A stretch of 64,000 nt of DNA. Source: Arctopsyche grandis (Eukaryota > Arthropoda > Insecta > Trichoptera > Hydropsychidae). This document shows positions 47,892-60,771 of this stretch, piece by piece; position 1 is the first letter of the stretch, and every line of letters starts with the position of its first letter. A program made the translations under genes and the position numbers. The notes under the pieces are model-generated. The model was not told where the DNA came from. It made no database searches and was given only the letters and a program-made list of their open reading frames with translations. The stretch spans positions 6,560,001-6,624,000 of the forward strand of contig NC_135355.1 in the NCBI RefSeq assembly GCF_051622035.1, given 5' to 3'.

Positions 47892-49732
47892 CTAAAATCC
47901 CAACCAATTTGCTGGATTTTTAATCGTTATTTGATCAATTTGTTCATCATCAAATCCTCTCATTTTCATTTTCGGCAAGACGTTATTGATAATGTGAGAA
48001 TATCCATGACCACCAAAATCAATCTGAAAAAAAACAATGCTTTTCAATAACACAAAATAAAATGTATCCATAATAGAATTGAAAACTGACCAATCTGTGT
48101 TTTGTATGAATATCATGCGACATTAATATTCTGTCAATTTTTCCTTCATCAACCAACTTCTTTATTTTTGAAATACGTTGAGCATCTGATGGCATGTCGG
48201 TTGGCAAGTGAAGCTGATAGTGAGAAACTTCCACACCGAAAAGATCCCATTGGCAATAACATCCAATCTTGCTGAATTCCAATACCGATTCATCATCTAG
48301 CAACGTCCCTGTAATAGTAATACACAGTTTACTTCCTACACATATGTATATTTGAATCCATAATCATTTTTAAAGAACTTGTTGTGTAATTTGGTTTCTG
48401 AAACCCTCATATAATACTCACTATCTATGTGAGACATGACAGCTTTGTTTGCTCGACCACCAGCTTCCAAATATAAACGCATAACTTCAAACGGTGCAGC
48501 TTTGTCTCGATGAGGATGAAAACTCACACCGCAGCCTAATTGTTCCTGTATTTCACCAGTTGCTTTGATTACACGCTTTTCAAACTCTGAAAGACGTTAA
48601 TTGATTCACATTCATACTTACTAAAACCTACTAATCGTATAACATAAAATGAATACCATGTATCGGCCAAACGCTGGCTATTTCTCCCATAAATCCTGCT
48701 TTAATAGATTTATCAACATCGTACCCAACAGTCAATTCCGTCATCATGTGCTCGTATATGTCCTCATTTTTCATTGACAATGTCGATTGATTTTGCAAAT
48801 CAGCTACATAAAAACCCGTACCGGCTACCACATGCACGTTAGTATTTTCAGAAACATTTTTCAACATTTGCACACTTCCATTTAAGCCGAATGTGGTATT
48901 TTCAACAATAGTTCCTGATGATGCGACAAATATAAAGTATGCATGTCTTAATTTGAATACGCTACACTTATCTAGTATTACAAACCTCCACCATACTTTT
49001 TGTAGGCTAATACATCATTCAAGACGGCTTCATTGGTAGCCGATCCGTCAAATTTGAGATTATCTTTGGACGAGTAAGGCATTTGCCTGATGAAGCCCAA
49101 GTTTTGTAATGAGATGCATCCCTCATAGCGACTCTGCAAATGAACTGGTGGCGGTTTGTAGAAGCAGGTGAAGTCCAAGGAAAAGTGCTCATGTGTTAAA
49201 GTCCGTCCTAGATCACTTGCATCCACGAGACCCAAAACTGCATTAAAATACAACGAAATTAATACAGAATGTTATATGATTTAAAAGTTAAAACAGCATT
49301 TGAAATGTAGATTTCTGTTTTCTATGGTCGGCGTCTCGTACATTCTTGGCGAAATAATTCATACTATTATTATATACGATAAATTTCGGTTTGTTCTATT
49401 TATGGTGGTTGATTTAATACACAAAGCCTAAGACAAAAATAGTCCTATGAAAGAACTTGGTAACCTTTCGAAAAAACGTATGTGTATAAAACAAAATTCA
49501 TTCAATCATTATGTCATAGATCATACACATACTCGTATACCTATTTCTATGTACATACCAATTCAATCACAAACACAAATTACAATTCGTTCATTTAATT
49601 TGAGACTAATAGATACATAGACGAGAATAGAAGGGGATTATGCAACGAATCAAAACAAAACTTTTTGACGTTTGAGAATTCGAGAAAGCAACTTACACAT
49701 GGAAGTGCATACTCACCAGTTTGCACTTTCAT
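47892..49732 (-). CDS. PTER: Phosphotriesterase-related protein (PTER)
   Basis: Metal-dependent amidohydrolase of the phosphotriesterase-like superfamily; mouse PTER hydrolyses N-acetyltaurine. Exons in transcript order: 49732-49717, 49237-48986, 48914-48657, 48586-48422, 48308-48091, 48023-47892; 346 residues against 349 in human. Visible TIM-barrel metal sites: TLTHEHF, the [10 protein letters not shown] segment where PTER-type proteins have Glu in place of the bacterial carboxylated Lys, [14 protein letters not shown], and [11 protein letters not shown], then GGHGYSHI and NPANWLGF at the end. Exon 1 encodes only MKVQT plus one base; splice phase and the [17 protein letters not shown] join support it. 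Confidence 0.94.
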
Positions 49733-49980
49733 TTTATAAAATGACACTTTGACGTTGCGCTCGCTCACGATCAGAATTGAAACTAGCGAGTCAAGTGGCA
49801 CCAACGAGAAGCTTATCTCACAAATAAGCAAACATTACTCTTCTGATTGTGAAAGAAAATAAACCAAATAACAAACTCCATTATCATACATGCTCGCTAA
49901 TATTATGTTGATAAAAATTATTTATGCAATTTGAATCTCGACTTTAAAACCACATACATACATACATATGTACACAGAGA

Positions 49981-50337
49981 AATGTAATAATATTAATAGA
50001 AGTGGTTTTAGGTGTTCTTTTGTTGTCAAGTGACATTCTGTCGACGGACAGATCTAAATAATTATAGCATCAGTCGTATTTGACGCTTGGTGCTAATTTC
50101 ATTTTAGCCCTTTGAATGCTGTGAAACAAGTTCATGAGCCTGAAATACGCCGATATGCGTTGTTTTTTGAGTATGTAAAAATAAACAAGAATACTACCCG
50201 CTAAGCCTTTCCAGAAAAAGAAATGTTATATTAATAGAAGTAGCTTCAGACGTCATATTGTTGTCAAGTGACAATTGTCCACAGACAATCCTAAATAATT
50301 TTAGCATCAGTCGTATTTGATGCTTGGTGCTCGACGT
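49981..50337. repeat. Pair of ~118-base direct repeats
   Basis: 49981-50100 and 50222-50337 share GTTGTCAAGTGACA, CTAAATAATT(A/T)TAGCATCAG and TCGTATTTGA(C/T)GCTTGGTGCT. They are diverged by roughly 15-20 percent and spaced ~240 bases apart. The class is unknown. Confidence 0.75.
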
Positions 50338-50614
50338 ATGTCCGATAAAAACTTCTCTGTTTGTTTATATTACTCGCTAGATGGGCAAGCATCGGTAAAA
50401 ATTGCACAATGCATTCAAAAACACACAATAAACAACATGGGATACATTTTTATAAGTAAATTGAGTATTGATCCGATTGTATTCCGTGCGATGTAGCGTA
50501 TTTATAGAGACGTACCGCGTAAAATTGACAACAATTATTTATTCGTAAGGGCCCCTCTATTCTTATTACATATCTCTGTATGTACATGAGCGTATCATCA
50601 TATCATCATTTTAT

Positions 50615-50830
50615 AATATAATATCGCTATTCCGTATGTGCGTCTGTCTGTCTGAGATAACGCTCTCCGTACTAGAATAGTCGTTTCGATTCAACATATG
50701 TACGTCACAGCTAAACCACTGCCAAAACATATATACAATACAATAACAAAATAAAAAAAACTTCTATATATACTGATCGCTACTAATGTTTACGGTTGGG
50801 AGCCATCTATTGAAAATTTGCGCAATAATC
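50615..50830. repeat. Interspersed repeat, second copy
   Basis: Matches 30275-30480 through ATATAATATCGCTATTC, GATAACGCTC, CCAAACCACTGCCAAAAC and CTTCTATATATACT. Non-coding. Confidence 0.7.
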
Positions 50831-51146
50831 ACCGAACCATTTAGCCCATTATCGGTGCTTCTTATCGATATCGATGTAGCCTACTGAATATGTTGTACGG
50901 AGTGCTGCAAATAAATAAACGAAACTACAAATTATTAATTTCAATTATGTTCAGAAATCGACTAAATAAATGTATCTCTCTTTGTATTATTATTTCATTT
51001 TTATCATGACAGGTTGCCCCCAAATCGACACTATGGCCAATTTTGTGTACTGTATACGGATATTATATGTATTATACCTATAATATCGACTATCGCTAAA
51101 AATATTTAAAGATGGAATTCATAAAAGTTCTCAAATCTGTATTTGT

Positions 51147-51420
51147 TTACACTGAGCAACGAAAAAAATATCGAAGCTGAAATTAAACAATATTTACTAA
51201 ATTTGCACTACTGAATTTGAATATGGCAGTGATTTTTGTTGTTTTTTTTTATGAGATATGAGCGTTTAAAAAAGTGCAATTTTTTAACTCAAAATCTAGA
51301 ATTGCTATGCCAAAAGTGAGTATTGAATAGTCAGATGTTTTCCCTATTGATTTTGTTTTTTTATTACTTTAAAATACTTATTATTAATTATCTAGCGAAT
51401 TTTAAAAGTTAAAAATATAC
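51147..51420 (+). repeat. Interspersed repeat, copy 3 of 3
   Basis: Same family and strand as 3163-3497, sharing TATGAGATATGAGC and the ATTTTAAAAGTTAAAAATATA tail. It ends directly at a foldback MITE. Confidence 0.7.
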
Positions 51421-51428
51421 TTTGTTTA

Positions 51429-51813
51429 CGGGTGCACCTCACGGGATCGAATTAGAAATGCACGAAAAACCAAATATCGGAAGGCAAAGATCGAAAATCG
51501 AAAGATCTTAAGTCGAAAGATAAAAAAAGGGGTGCATGATAAACGGTACATACTCACTTATTTTGCGCGAGCAGGATACAACAGGAACAAGAGGAACAGG
51601 CTTTTCCTCCCGTATTCTGCACGCGCACATTAATACGGGAGGAAAAGCCTGTTCCTCTTGTTCCTGTTGTATCCTACTCGCGCAAATTAAGTGAGGATTT
51701 ACGTGAGTATGTACCGTTTACCATGCACCCTTTTTTATCTTTCGATTTTCGATCTAAGCCTTCCGATATTTGGTTTTTCGGGCATTTATAATTCGATCCC
51801 GTGGGGTAGACAC
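51429..51813. mobile_element. Foldback MITE family, copy 3 (palindromic centre)
   Basis: Same arms as copies 1 and 2 (CGGGTGCACCTCACGGGATCG at the left, inverted at the right). Here the central module GGATACAACAGGAACAAGAG is present twice in inverted orientation, so the element is almost one continuous palindrome of ~385 bp. Confidence 0.88.
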
Positions 51814-52172
51814 TTTTTTTACACATTTTTTTCCCGTCATGTAATGAGTAGAGGTAGGATAGTCACAGTGCTATCCATTGTTCCATTGTTGTAAATCCTT
51901 TGTAAAAAAGGTTCGGCAAACCTTTAACAATGCATTTACAACCTTTGAACAATATCCGGCATCTTCTGGATCTGGTGACTAGTAATGAGCATATTTCGCT
52001 AATTTTTCACTTTACTAAATTTAAAATGATTGGTTTTCTATCTTAATTTTTTTTTATCCAAATGTGCTAATCCGAGCGGTAAATGTCTTTTAAATTTCAA
52101 TAATGTATAATAAATAAGATTGTTTAAAATTTAAAATTTAAATTATGTTAATGTTTATTTTATAAGAAACTA

Positions 52173-53175
52173 GTGGTTTTACCCGGCTTCGCTCGGTATT
52201 TGTAATGTAAACAGCTTAAACATGGCAAAACAATCTAATAGTAAACATTCATATGTTTTTTTTTACTAAATTTATTTGAATCGGGAAAAAAAGTGACACG
52301 TATTTTGTGAACGTCAGTTGATTTTTTTTAAATTTCTTGACAATGACTATATATTCCTGTAGCATCAGAACGAATGTACACATTACAGTGAATTATTAGG
52401 TACGTGGCTGTCGCTGTCCAACCAGAATAATCCTTTGTTCGAAGCCTTGAAGTCTGGACAACGTGCCGTGGATTTGAACTGTTTACGCGGGACCGATCGC
52501 GTAATAAGCAGGGATTCTTAGAACGCGGTTCGCATCAATTAATATTTCATCTTGTATTACACGATTCAATATGTACCCAATTGCAGATTAATACAATTAG
52601 TTTCATCCAGTTTACATTGTACATAACAGCAGTTTTTAACAACAAAAAACTTAATCCCTAAAAATAATTTATAACACACCCATATATGCTAACTTGAAAA
52701 AAACTGCATGCCATAAATAATATTCCGTTAGTTACAGACATTACTAACAAACTAACCGGTAGATTACATGACATAATCACTAATAACCATACTAACACAC
52801 TTGTGAAGAGTCTCGGTGATTACAACAAAATGTCTATACCCTTCAGGTATAACACACAGATTACCTAAACACAATCTGCTTTAGATCGTCGACTTTAGAT
52901 AGTCTTTAATTAATATTATGTATTAGATGTATTATGAGCATTTATAATAATTGTAAATAGGTTTTTGAGCTCTTTTTTCCTATTATGCTGTACGTTAACA
53001 TTAGAATATTATTGTACTAATAATGTACATTAACATTAGAATATGATTACTAACAAAATTAAATTAAAATTGTAAAATAGAAAATGTTCAGTAGATCAGT
53101 AGCTATTAAAATAGATATAAGATGTATTGTAAACATAATTTAGTAATAATAAAAAGCATTTAAAAATCAAACAAC
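52173..53175 (+). mobile_element. Unclassified ~1-kb repeat with ACCCGGCTTCGCTCGG start
   Basis: Begins ACTAGTGGTTTTACCCGGCTTCG, a motif common at the ends of several insect transposons. Its last ~220 bases (52955-53170), with TTTTTGAGCTCTTTTTTCC and AAAATAGATATAAGATGTAT, recur at 21700-21895 in AGXT2 intron 1. No ORF survives. Confidence 0.5.
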
Positions 53176-53579
53176 AAAAAACTCATTTATATATTTTAAG
53201 ATATAGTTCAATAGCTAATTTACAAGAAAAATTATATAATAAAAAAATAAAAGAAACTAATACAACAATAATAATAAACTATAAACTATAGTCAATTATT
53301 AATCCATATGGAGGTGTCGTTTCAGGGCTACCAGGAATCTAATATGTAAATCTAATCCTCTTACAAATTAAAATATTCAGGTAACATTTTCTTAACTAAC
53401 TTATAAATAAATACCAGCATACATACTTTCATTGCATCACTAGCATTCATCCTATTCAACATCGATTTAAATTTGATTTAATTCACAAATTGTCATCACT
53501 ACTTTTAATTATATGTATATGGCCAAAATCCCAGAAAAGCAAAATAAGCTTATTACAGGCCAGCAGCATTTTTAAATAT

Positions 53580-53831
53580 TGGAAAACGCAAATATTGTGG
53601 CATTCGGTGAAATTATCTCTATTTTTGTCATACAGCCTTGTTTAATGTGCGCGCGCAGAATACGGGAGGAAAAACCTGTTCCTCTTGTTCCTGTTGTATC
53701 CTACTCGCGCAAATTAAGTGAGTATGTACGACGGGGGGAGAAACCCATTTTTTTACTTCGACTTAAGATCTTGAGATTTTCGATATTTGCGTTTTCGGGC
53801 GTTTCACTTTCAGTCCCGTGAGGTAGACCCG
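53580..53831. mobile_element. Foldback MITE family, copy 4 (left end truncated)
   Basis: Contains the central module (GCGCGCAGAATACGGGAGG, CCTCTTGTTCCTGTTGTATC) and the right arm ending CCCGTGAGGTAGACCCG. The left terminus is missing or diverged. Confidence 0.8.
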
Positions 53832-53839
53832 TTTTTAGG

Positions 53840-55250
53840 TTATGTGACAAAGCCAGGACATTTTTTTTTAATAATGTTTCTAAATAACTGAGTTATTAAA
53901 AACACTAATTAACGTTAGAAAAACATGGATGGCATATCTATGAAAACATAAAAATCGATTTTAATATTTAAAAAAAGGCCCATTCCAAGGATTCTGCCAG
54001 GACAAATACCCAAAAAACCAGTAGTTTGCTGGTAAAACCAGTACGAATGGCCACCTACATCTAGATATATAACATTACAAATTATTGTAACTTTTATCGT
54101 GTGATTTTAATAAATTTTCAGCACTTTGTTCTATTTTTAAATTGGCCGTTGCCACTTGCATACTTACCCTCTGACCTTTCATCGATACAATCCTCGAAAT
54201 AAATAAAACCTTTTTGCGTATAAAAATGAAAAATCTGAAATATAGAATGCCGAAGCACGAATCGAGTCAGCTCAGAGAGGCATTCCAGTATTTCCTGTTT
54301 TATTACAATTTGTGTATTTATAGAACGAGAATGCCTCGTGTCAACAAGTTGTGGCGCATGGCGTATCAGCCAACAGCCGCCGTCTACTTGCGTATTTTTG
54401 GACTAAAACGATACTCCTTTTGTTTGCAAAAAAACACACATATATAATAAGCAAAAAAAATATAACGTCTCAGATGCGCCCATTTGCATAAAGCTGCACG
54501 TGCTACACCGCGACAATGCACAGAAATGTCCAAAATGAAGGCCGAACCATTATCAACATCATGATGATAATCGCGAACTAGTACATATTTATGTCATCTT
54601 ATTGTGATCTGCTAATAGTCCATAAGAGTGAACAAAAGAAGTATTCGGCTTTATAATATTATATCGTGACGCAATTTACGTCGACATTTTCAGGGGTCGC
54701 GCACTCGGTCACGCTCAATTGAGAATGATTAATCGACACGTTGCGTGATTAATTTTATTGCTTGCTAATTGATTTTAGATGAAATTAGCCGTACAGAAAT
54801 ATAAACTTGTTTTCGTAAACTAAACTAATGATTCAATATCAATCATAGGTTCTTCGTTTGAAATTATGCACAATACATACATACATATGTACGGTTCGGT
54901 GATTACTGGTCACAAATTACTCGTCACAAAGTCACTAAAATCTCTATAACGGAACATCTGGCAGCCGAAAAGTCCATCATACTAACGATAACTATCATAG
55001 TAACGAGAACTTGAGTGCCAAATATTGTGTGTTCGCGATTTTCATGGCAAAAATTGTCTTTGTGACCACCCCAATGTGACGAATAGTCCAATTACCCATA
55101 TGTACATAGCCACATACGAGCGAAATATTTATACATACATATGTACACAAATATTTATACATGAGTCCAGCTACACACAACATTTCAAGTGTCAGAAAAT
55201 TTTTCCAGAGAGATTTAAAAATGTTTAAATAATAATTAATGGATTATTTC
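53840..55250. other. Gene-free stretch with short repeats
   Basis: I find no supported exon. AACCAGTAGTTTGCTGGTAA and CAGTACGAATGGCC near 54020 look like transposon termini. A 77-codon frame at 54214-54447 has no recognised similarity and is not flanked by convincing splice sites. A diverged short MITE lies at ~54922-55067. Confidence 0.5.
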
Positions 55251-55256
55251 TTGCAA

Positions 55257-55680
55257 CATGCAGTATGGCTGTGGTTGCGTTGGTTATGTTTAGCACCGAG
55301 AGATTGCTAATCTTTAATACTGCCGGTTAGACTTGGATATTGGTGACTCTCAGTCTTTCGTTTCTCATCAGAGTTTGCCAATTTATCTGATTTTCATTGT
55401 TGAAACGGTTCCTCAAATTGTCAAAAATCATCTTACCCGCTGTCACAAATATCTGATTTAGATTTATGTACAATGTGTAAAAATTCTAAATCCATAGATG
55501 TCTCAATGAATTAATTAATTGTTAATTTGGTGTTATTCAGCCTCTCGAAACACATTGATTTATGTAATGAAAATGCTGCAATGTTTGTAATTAATTATCT
55601 AAGAAGGCGCATTGGGGTCTACCTGTCAGGCCTTCCTGGTATACATATATCTAAGTAAAACTAAAGAAATAAAATACTAT
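55257..55680 (+). mobile_element. tRNA-derived SINE, second copy
   Basis: Diverged copy of 39094-39540. The tRNA head is degraded (box B lost), but the central ATCAGAGTTTGCCAATTTAT, the GAAGGCGCATTGGGG tail and a terminal AAATAAAAT are retained. Confidence 0.8.
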
Positions 55681-57427
55681 AATTCTTCAGCGAACTATTA
55701 TAATTAGAGTCCGGACCCAAAGCGCGCCGTTTGTTGTTCAATTGTTTTTTTTTTTGCACTCTAGCTTTGTAAATAGAGCCAAACCACCCCGATTCCTGGA
55801 AAAATCACGCTCTCTATCCGCAGTCTAATTATAATCATTCAACAAGTAATCAATAAATATAAGATATTAGGAAAAAAATAACAAAACTTTTAGAGTGCCA
55901 TCCCTTGTGTCATCATTAAGTGCCAAAATAACGTTGTATGTACCACTTTCATGATAATAAAGAGACAGCTTAAATATCGTTGTCTTTCTCAAATCTCAGA
56001 TGTTACCCTGATCATAATGGCTGAAGATATCATCATCTTTTTGGTGTTAATCATCTCTTTAGCAATATTCACATGTTAAACTGACATTGCAATTAATAAG
56101 CAATATTAATTAAGGAATTTTCTATCAAGATTGGCAAAGATTGTCGCGTGCGAGATCGCCATGTGCGAAATTATCCGTTTACCATTTTGACTGATTCATA
56201 AAAAAGTTCGTTGACTGATTGAAATCCAGATCTAGGATTTGCTTTTTGCCAAGCCAATCGACAATATCAACTCATAGTTTGTAGTAAAGTATCATGGGAA
56301 AGGTTTTTTTAGTTTAATGAATGATATTCATATTTTGGTTTATTTATAGTACCTAATATTTTTATACTCTGTAACTTGATCGTTGATTTGCTTAAAACTG
56401 TTGATTGCATTTTAGAAATTTTAAATACAGTGTGTTAAAAATAATAATAAGAAATTCAATTAGTGTGGCATCGAAATAAAAACTTTGTTTAATGAATAGT
56501 TTTGTCAGATGTAATGGACAATAAAAGTATCTTCTTCAGAAAAGCATTGAATAGACGACTTTCGGCGCACAACCAATTACCTTACCTGAGAAGTGTGGCG
56601 CCAGTTAGGATTTTTTTGTCGCCACCTCGTTTATACGACTATAGGTATCGTCGGTAGGTTTTTATCCATGCCGGTGAAAACGTAAATGGTTAAAAGATGA
56701 ACCGTTCACTCGAAACACAATCGCTTCAAGGGGGCATTGTAAAGTCGAAACCATTTACTCGTAAATTACCCATGAAAGAAATTCTCAGGTGAATGCCACC
56801 GACTTACCGTGAATCCATTATAACGAGTGGGACACAAAAAATAAAAGATGTCTGGAACATCAGACAACATTTGACCGTATGCGTACGCACTGTGAAAACG
56901 ATTCGTAGTAAATAGTAGTGTAGCGCCGTAAAATCAGAAAAAAATAAGACAATTTTACCTGAGCTTCGGCTCTGTCTCACCTGTGTAAAAGGTTGACGGG
57001 TTTTTGTTGACTTTTATTTTTTATGACGATTTTTTCTCACAATTTCTTTACAATTTACCCGAGACATGTATGGATGTGTAAACGTTTCAGGTATCTAAAT
57101 TGCATTGCATTTATCGGTTATGTTTGATTTTAATACAAAATAATACTTTATCATTAGTCTATCGATATCACTCTGTATAATACATATGTATACTTGGTCA
57201 AAGTAAAAAAAATAAATTTTTGACTTTCCCGTAATACGTCCAGTTGCAGGGGACCCTAAAATGCGATCCGTGTTCATATTTTTTGAATATTCAATTCGCA
57301 AGAATCTCAACAATAATTGGAAAACATGATTCGAACATAATTTCCAGAAATTTTAATCTGGAAAAAGAAGTAGAATCAATCCAATCATAGAAATACAAAT
57401 TTTGATTTAAGTATGTAGTTGTAATTA

Positions 57428-58046
57428 CAGTGACATGCATCTATTATATTATACATTTAATACACACGCTACAGTCGAAATGTATTTTTAGTTTAAGGTC
57501 ATTCAATTCATATTCAAATACAATTCGATTAGTAAATCACATCTCTACAAGCGCAAATACACTTTCAATGATGTGTGCAAGTTGTAATATAAGTTATATT
57601 GTTATATTATATAACAGTTGAGTTTTGAAAGCTCTGATGTTTTAGAATTCAATAATGCGTTAATATTTGCTAGGTATTACGAATAAAGGTAATGAATACC
57701 GTATTACGATAGCTCTAAGAATGTGTTCAAAACAGAAATGGGACTTTTCAAGTCAATTTCCTAGTCGAATGACGTTTTCACGAAAACCTAACTTCTCTAT
57801 TTTACCTAGTACCAATTTATATTTGAACTGTATTTTCAGTTGTAGTATATTTTGACCAGTTGGAATGTAATTCGCCATATGAATCAACTTACGTGGGTTA
57901 GACGGAATATATTCCAACCAGTCAAAATACATATATTACAACTAAAAATACATTTCAAATATACCGGCACTTGGTATCAGGTTAGATGAAATATATTCCA
58001 ACTAGTCAAAATATATTACAACTGGAAGATACACTTCCACTGTAAA
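57428..58046 (-). repeat. Interspersed repeat family of 33157, second copy
   Basis: Inverted relative to 33157-34612. Right part has three or more tandem variants of an ATTCCAACTGGTCAAAATA/ACAACTGAAAATAC block. A related copy lies at 60265-60771 (+) and a fragment at ~59715-59820. Confidence 0.7.
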
Positions 58047-58525
58047 ACATACATAGGCAGGTTTCAAGATTATATTTTTAGTTTTTTTGGTACGTTTCAT
58101 TTTAATTTATGTTATTTTAATACTTTGCTAATATGTAGTATGGTTATCTGCACATACATAGATATATTGTGTGTCCATTTCTATAGAAAGAATACGTTGC
58201 GTGATTAGTTTCGGTGTGAATACGTGTAATAGATATTAGCAAACCTCTGCGAATGATTTTTCCTCAAAGGAGGACCCAGAAGCAGACAAAGGGATGCCGA
58301 GTGTATTAAATGGACATTTGGCGCCATTGTGTCCTCGTCCTTTTAACACGTTTACGTTACAAAAGCACTTCTAACAAACAAAATACATTGGGTTCTACTT
58401 TCGGGACAAACGTCGGTGGGCAAAACACTAAACAATAGCTTCACTTTTGGCAGGTTGTCTGAAATTCTCCTACGAATATGTTCCCATCGACAGCAAAAAA
58501 TACATTTCATTATGTAGGTACATAC

Positions 58526-59281
58526 TAGTGGCGTGCCATCATTGGACTAGAGGGACTAGGCTAGTTCCCTAAAATTTGAAAATATCAATAATCCAGTTGC
58601 AATAAATTCAAATCGTTGACCATATTGATATTTTTCACTCCGATTAGTGAAGTTGAGAAATCGACTCTACCCGAGATAGTGGTAGTGGTAGTGGATTGTT
58701 ATAGTATGGTCCACCGCGTCGTTCACTTGCACAGACTCTCCGTCTCCATTTTGTTCCTTTCGCAGTACTGTCGAATTTATATGTATGTATAGACGTTCCG
58801 TTAAAGACAAAACATTTTTAATTTACTCGTCTCTTCTAGCATTTATGGAATGCTAGAAGAGACGAGTTTATCATTTATTACTAAGAACATTCTAATTTGC
58901 GTCTCTCAAACATCATTCTGAACTATTTATTTTGTTAAAATAACACAAATTTACATATAACTTCTTGAGTAAAATTATGGTAAGGGACTCGGCTCACGAA
59001 ATGATTCCCTTAGAACAAACAGTGCGGAGCGCGCGGAATCAAATAACGAGGCCATGGAGTGTTGAATTCTAGATCAATTGTTCGACAAATTATTCAAAAG
59101 ATTATGTTTTGAATACAAACAAGATGTTTTTAAGAAAGGTATGCCATTTAGGATATTCCTGTTAGCACAGAAATTAAAAATTATACTCATCACTTCAAGA
59201 CAGATTATTATAATTCAAACGTTAAATATATATTTTTGTCCATACCTATTCCCCTATTTTAAAATTGACGGCACGCCACTG
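58526..59281. mobile_element. hAT-like element with AGTGGCGTGCC ends
   Basis: Inverted termini AGTGGCGTGCC (58527) and GGCACGCCACT (59280). Flanks GTACATAC and GTATATAT agree at six of eight positions, suggesting an aged 8-bp duplication. It contains a perfect 19-base-stem hairpin at 58825-58867. A short frame at 59078-59305 is not recognisable. Confidence 0.55.
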
Positions 59282-59820
59282 GTATATATATTCTTTCGAA
59301 AATAAGACAACTTTGATGCGCAGGTTATCTCCTGCACGAAACGATGAGTGAACGTGGGAGATGACTAATGAACTGAATTTGGTAGTAGCGTATTGATGAA
59401 TCATAACATAACACACCATAAAAAAGCCAAATGCTTAAATTAACTTATTGCAGCATTAAACAAATTCAGACAAACATTTTTCACAACATTGGATCGGGAC
59501 CAACTATTTTCTTTGTGCCATTAATCCAATGAACACAAATTTGTAAAGGAATAAAGGAAAAAGAGTAAGAGTGAACTGCTTTATGTAAAAAGGATTTTTA
59601 GTGAAACTTCTTACAATAGTGTAAGTAATGTGAACGAAACGAAAATTGAACCATTTATAAAATACAGTAGGGGAATGTGCGATGGGTAAATTAAGGCTAG
59701 TGTACATGTTACATTTGAAGTGTATCTTCCAGTTGTAATTTATTTTGACTAGTTAGAATATATTTCATCTAATCTGGTACCAACTACCGTTATAGTTGAA
59801 GTGAATTTTCAGTTGTAATC

Positions 59821-59955
59821 ACTAAAGCGCGGACCCAGAGCGCGCCGTCTATTGTTCAATTATTGTAAATGCTTTGTAAAAAAGCTTCGGCAAACCTTTA
59901 ACAATGCATTTACAACATGTGAAATGAACGGCGCGCTCTGGGTCCGCTCTTTAGT
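59821..59955. mobile_element. Short hairpin MITE with AATC flanks
   Basis: Ends ACTAAAGCGCGGACCCAGAG and CTCTGGGTCCGCTCTTTAGT pair as inverted repeats through GCGCGCCGT. AATC occurs directly on both sides. The centre pairs as well (TTGTAAATGC with GCATTTACAA). Relatives lie at ~23228-23360, ~51890-51965 and, at one end, ~55707. Confidence 0.8.
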
Positions 59956-60054
59956 AATCACTCTCTAGAGAGCAAAAAAAGGTTAACAATAGAAATTGAC
60001 AAAAGAAACCCATTTATTTCGAGCCGGCCCATCCAGGCGCCGCGCTTTAGTAAT

Positions 60055-60272
60055 CAGTGGTGTCACCCCAATTTTGGAACAACGGGTTTCCAAATTTTCT
60101 TTTAAAAAAAATATTTTGAAAAAAAATATATATATATGTATGTATACATTTTTTTTCGTCCAAGGCACTATTACATACGAGTTCATTAAATTTCTGACAA
60201 AAATTATATGAATTTTTAGATTAAATAATGGGTTTCCGGATACCCATGGAACCCATTATGGTGACACCATTG
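60055..60272. mobile_element. Short MITE with CA(G/A)TGGTGTCACC ends
   Basis: Starts CAGTGGTGTCACCCCA and ends GGTGACACCATTG. Direct GGGTTTCC blocks lie inside each end. Target duplication is unclear. hAT-type by terminal sequence. Confidence 0.55.
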
Positions 60273-60771
60273 ATTGTATTATATTTTGACTAGTTGGAAT
60301 ATATTCCGTCTAACCCAAGTAAGTTGATCCATATGGCGAATTACATTCCAACTGGTCAAAATATACTACAGCTGAAAATACAGCTCTACTATTAATTGGT
60401 ACCAGCTATAAGATGAAGAAGTTAAGTTTTCGTGAAAACGTCATTCGACTAGTAAATTGAGTTGGAAAGTGACATTTTTTTTTGTTTTTAACACATTCTT
60501 AGAGATATTGTAATACGGTACTCATTGCCTTAATTCGTAATACCTATCAAATATTAACGCATTATTGAATTCTAAAGCGTTCGTAAAAACATCAGAGCTT
60601 TCAAAACTCAATTGTTATATTTACAGCTTGCGCACATTGTTGAAAGTGTATTTGTGCTTGTAGAGATATAATTTACCAGTTGAATTGTATTCGAATATGA
60701 ATGACCTAAAACGTTGGTTGGAATATATTACAACTGAAAATACACTTCGACTGTAACATATGCACTAACCA
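60265..60771 (+). repeat. Interspersed repeat family of 33157, third copy
   Basis: Collinear with 33157-33686 from AGTTGGAATATATTCCGTC to GAATATGAATGACC and beyond. This copy is uninterrupted and shows the sequence into which the hAT-like element at 33687 inserted. Confidence 0.75.

Noticed and set aside
54214-54447. 77-codon plus-strand frame as a possible exon
   Set aside because: No similarity, no convincing splice sites, and it sits in a repeat-rich stretch.
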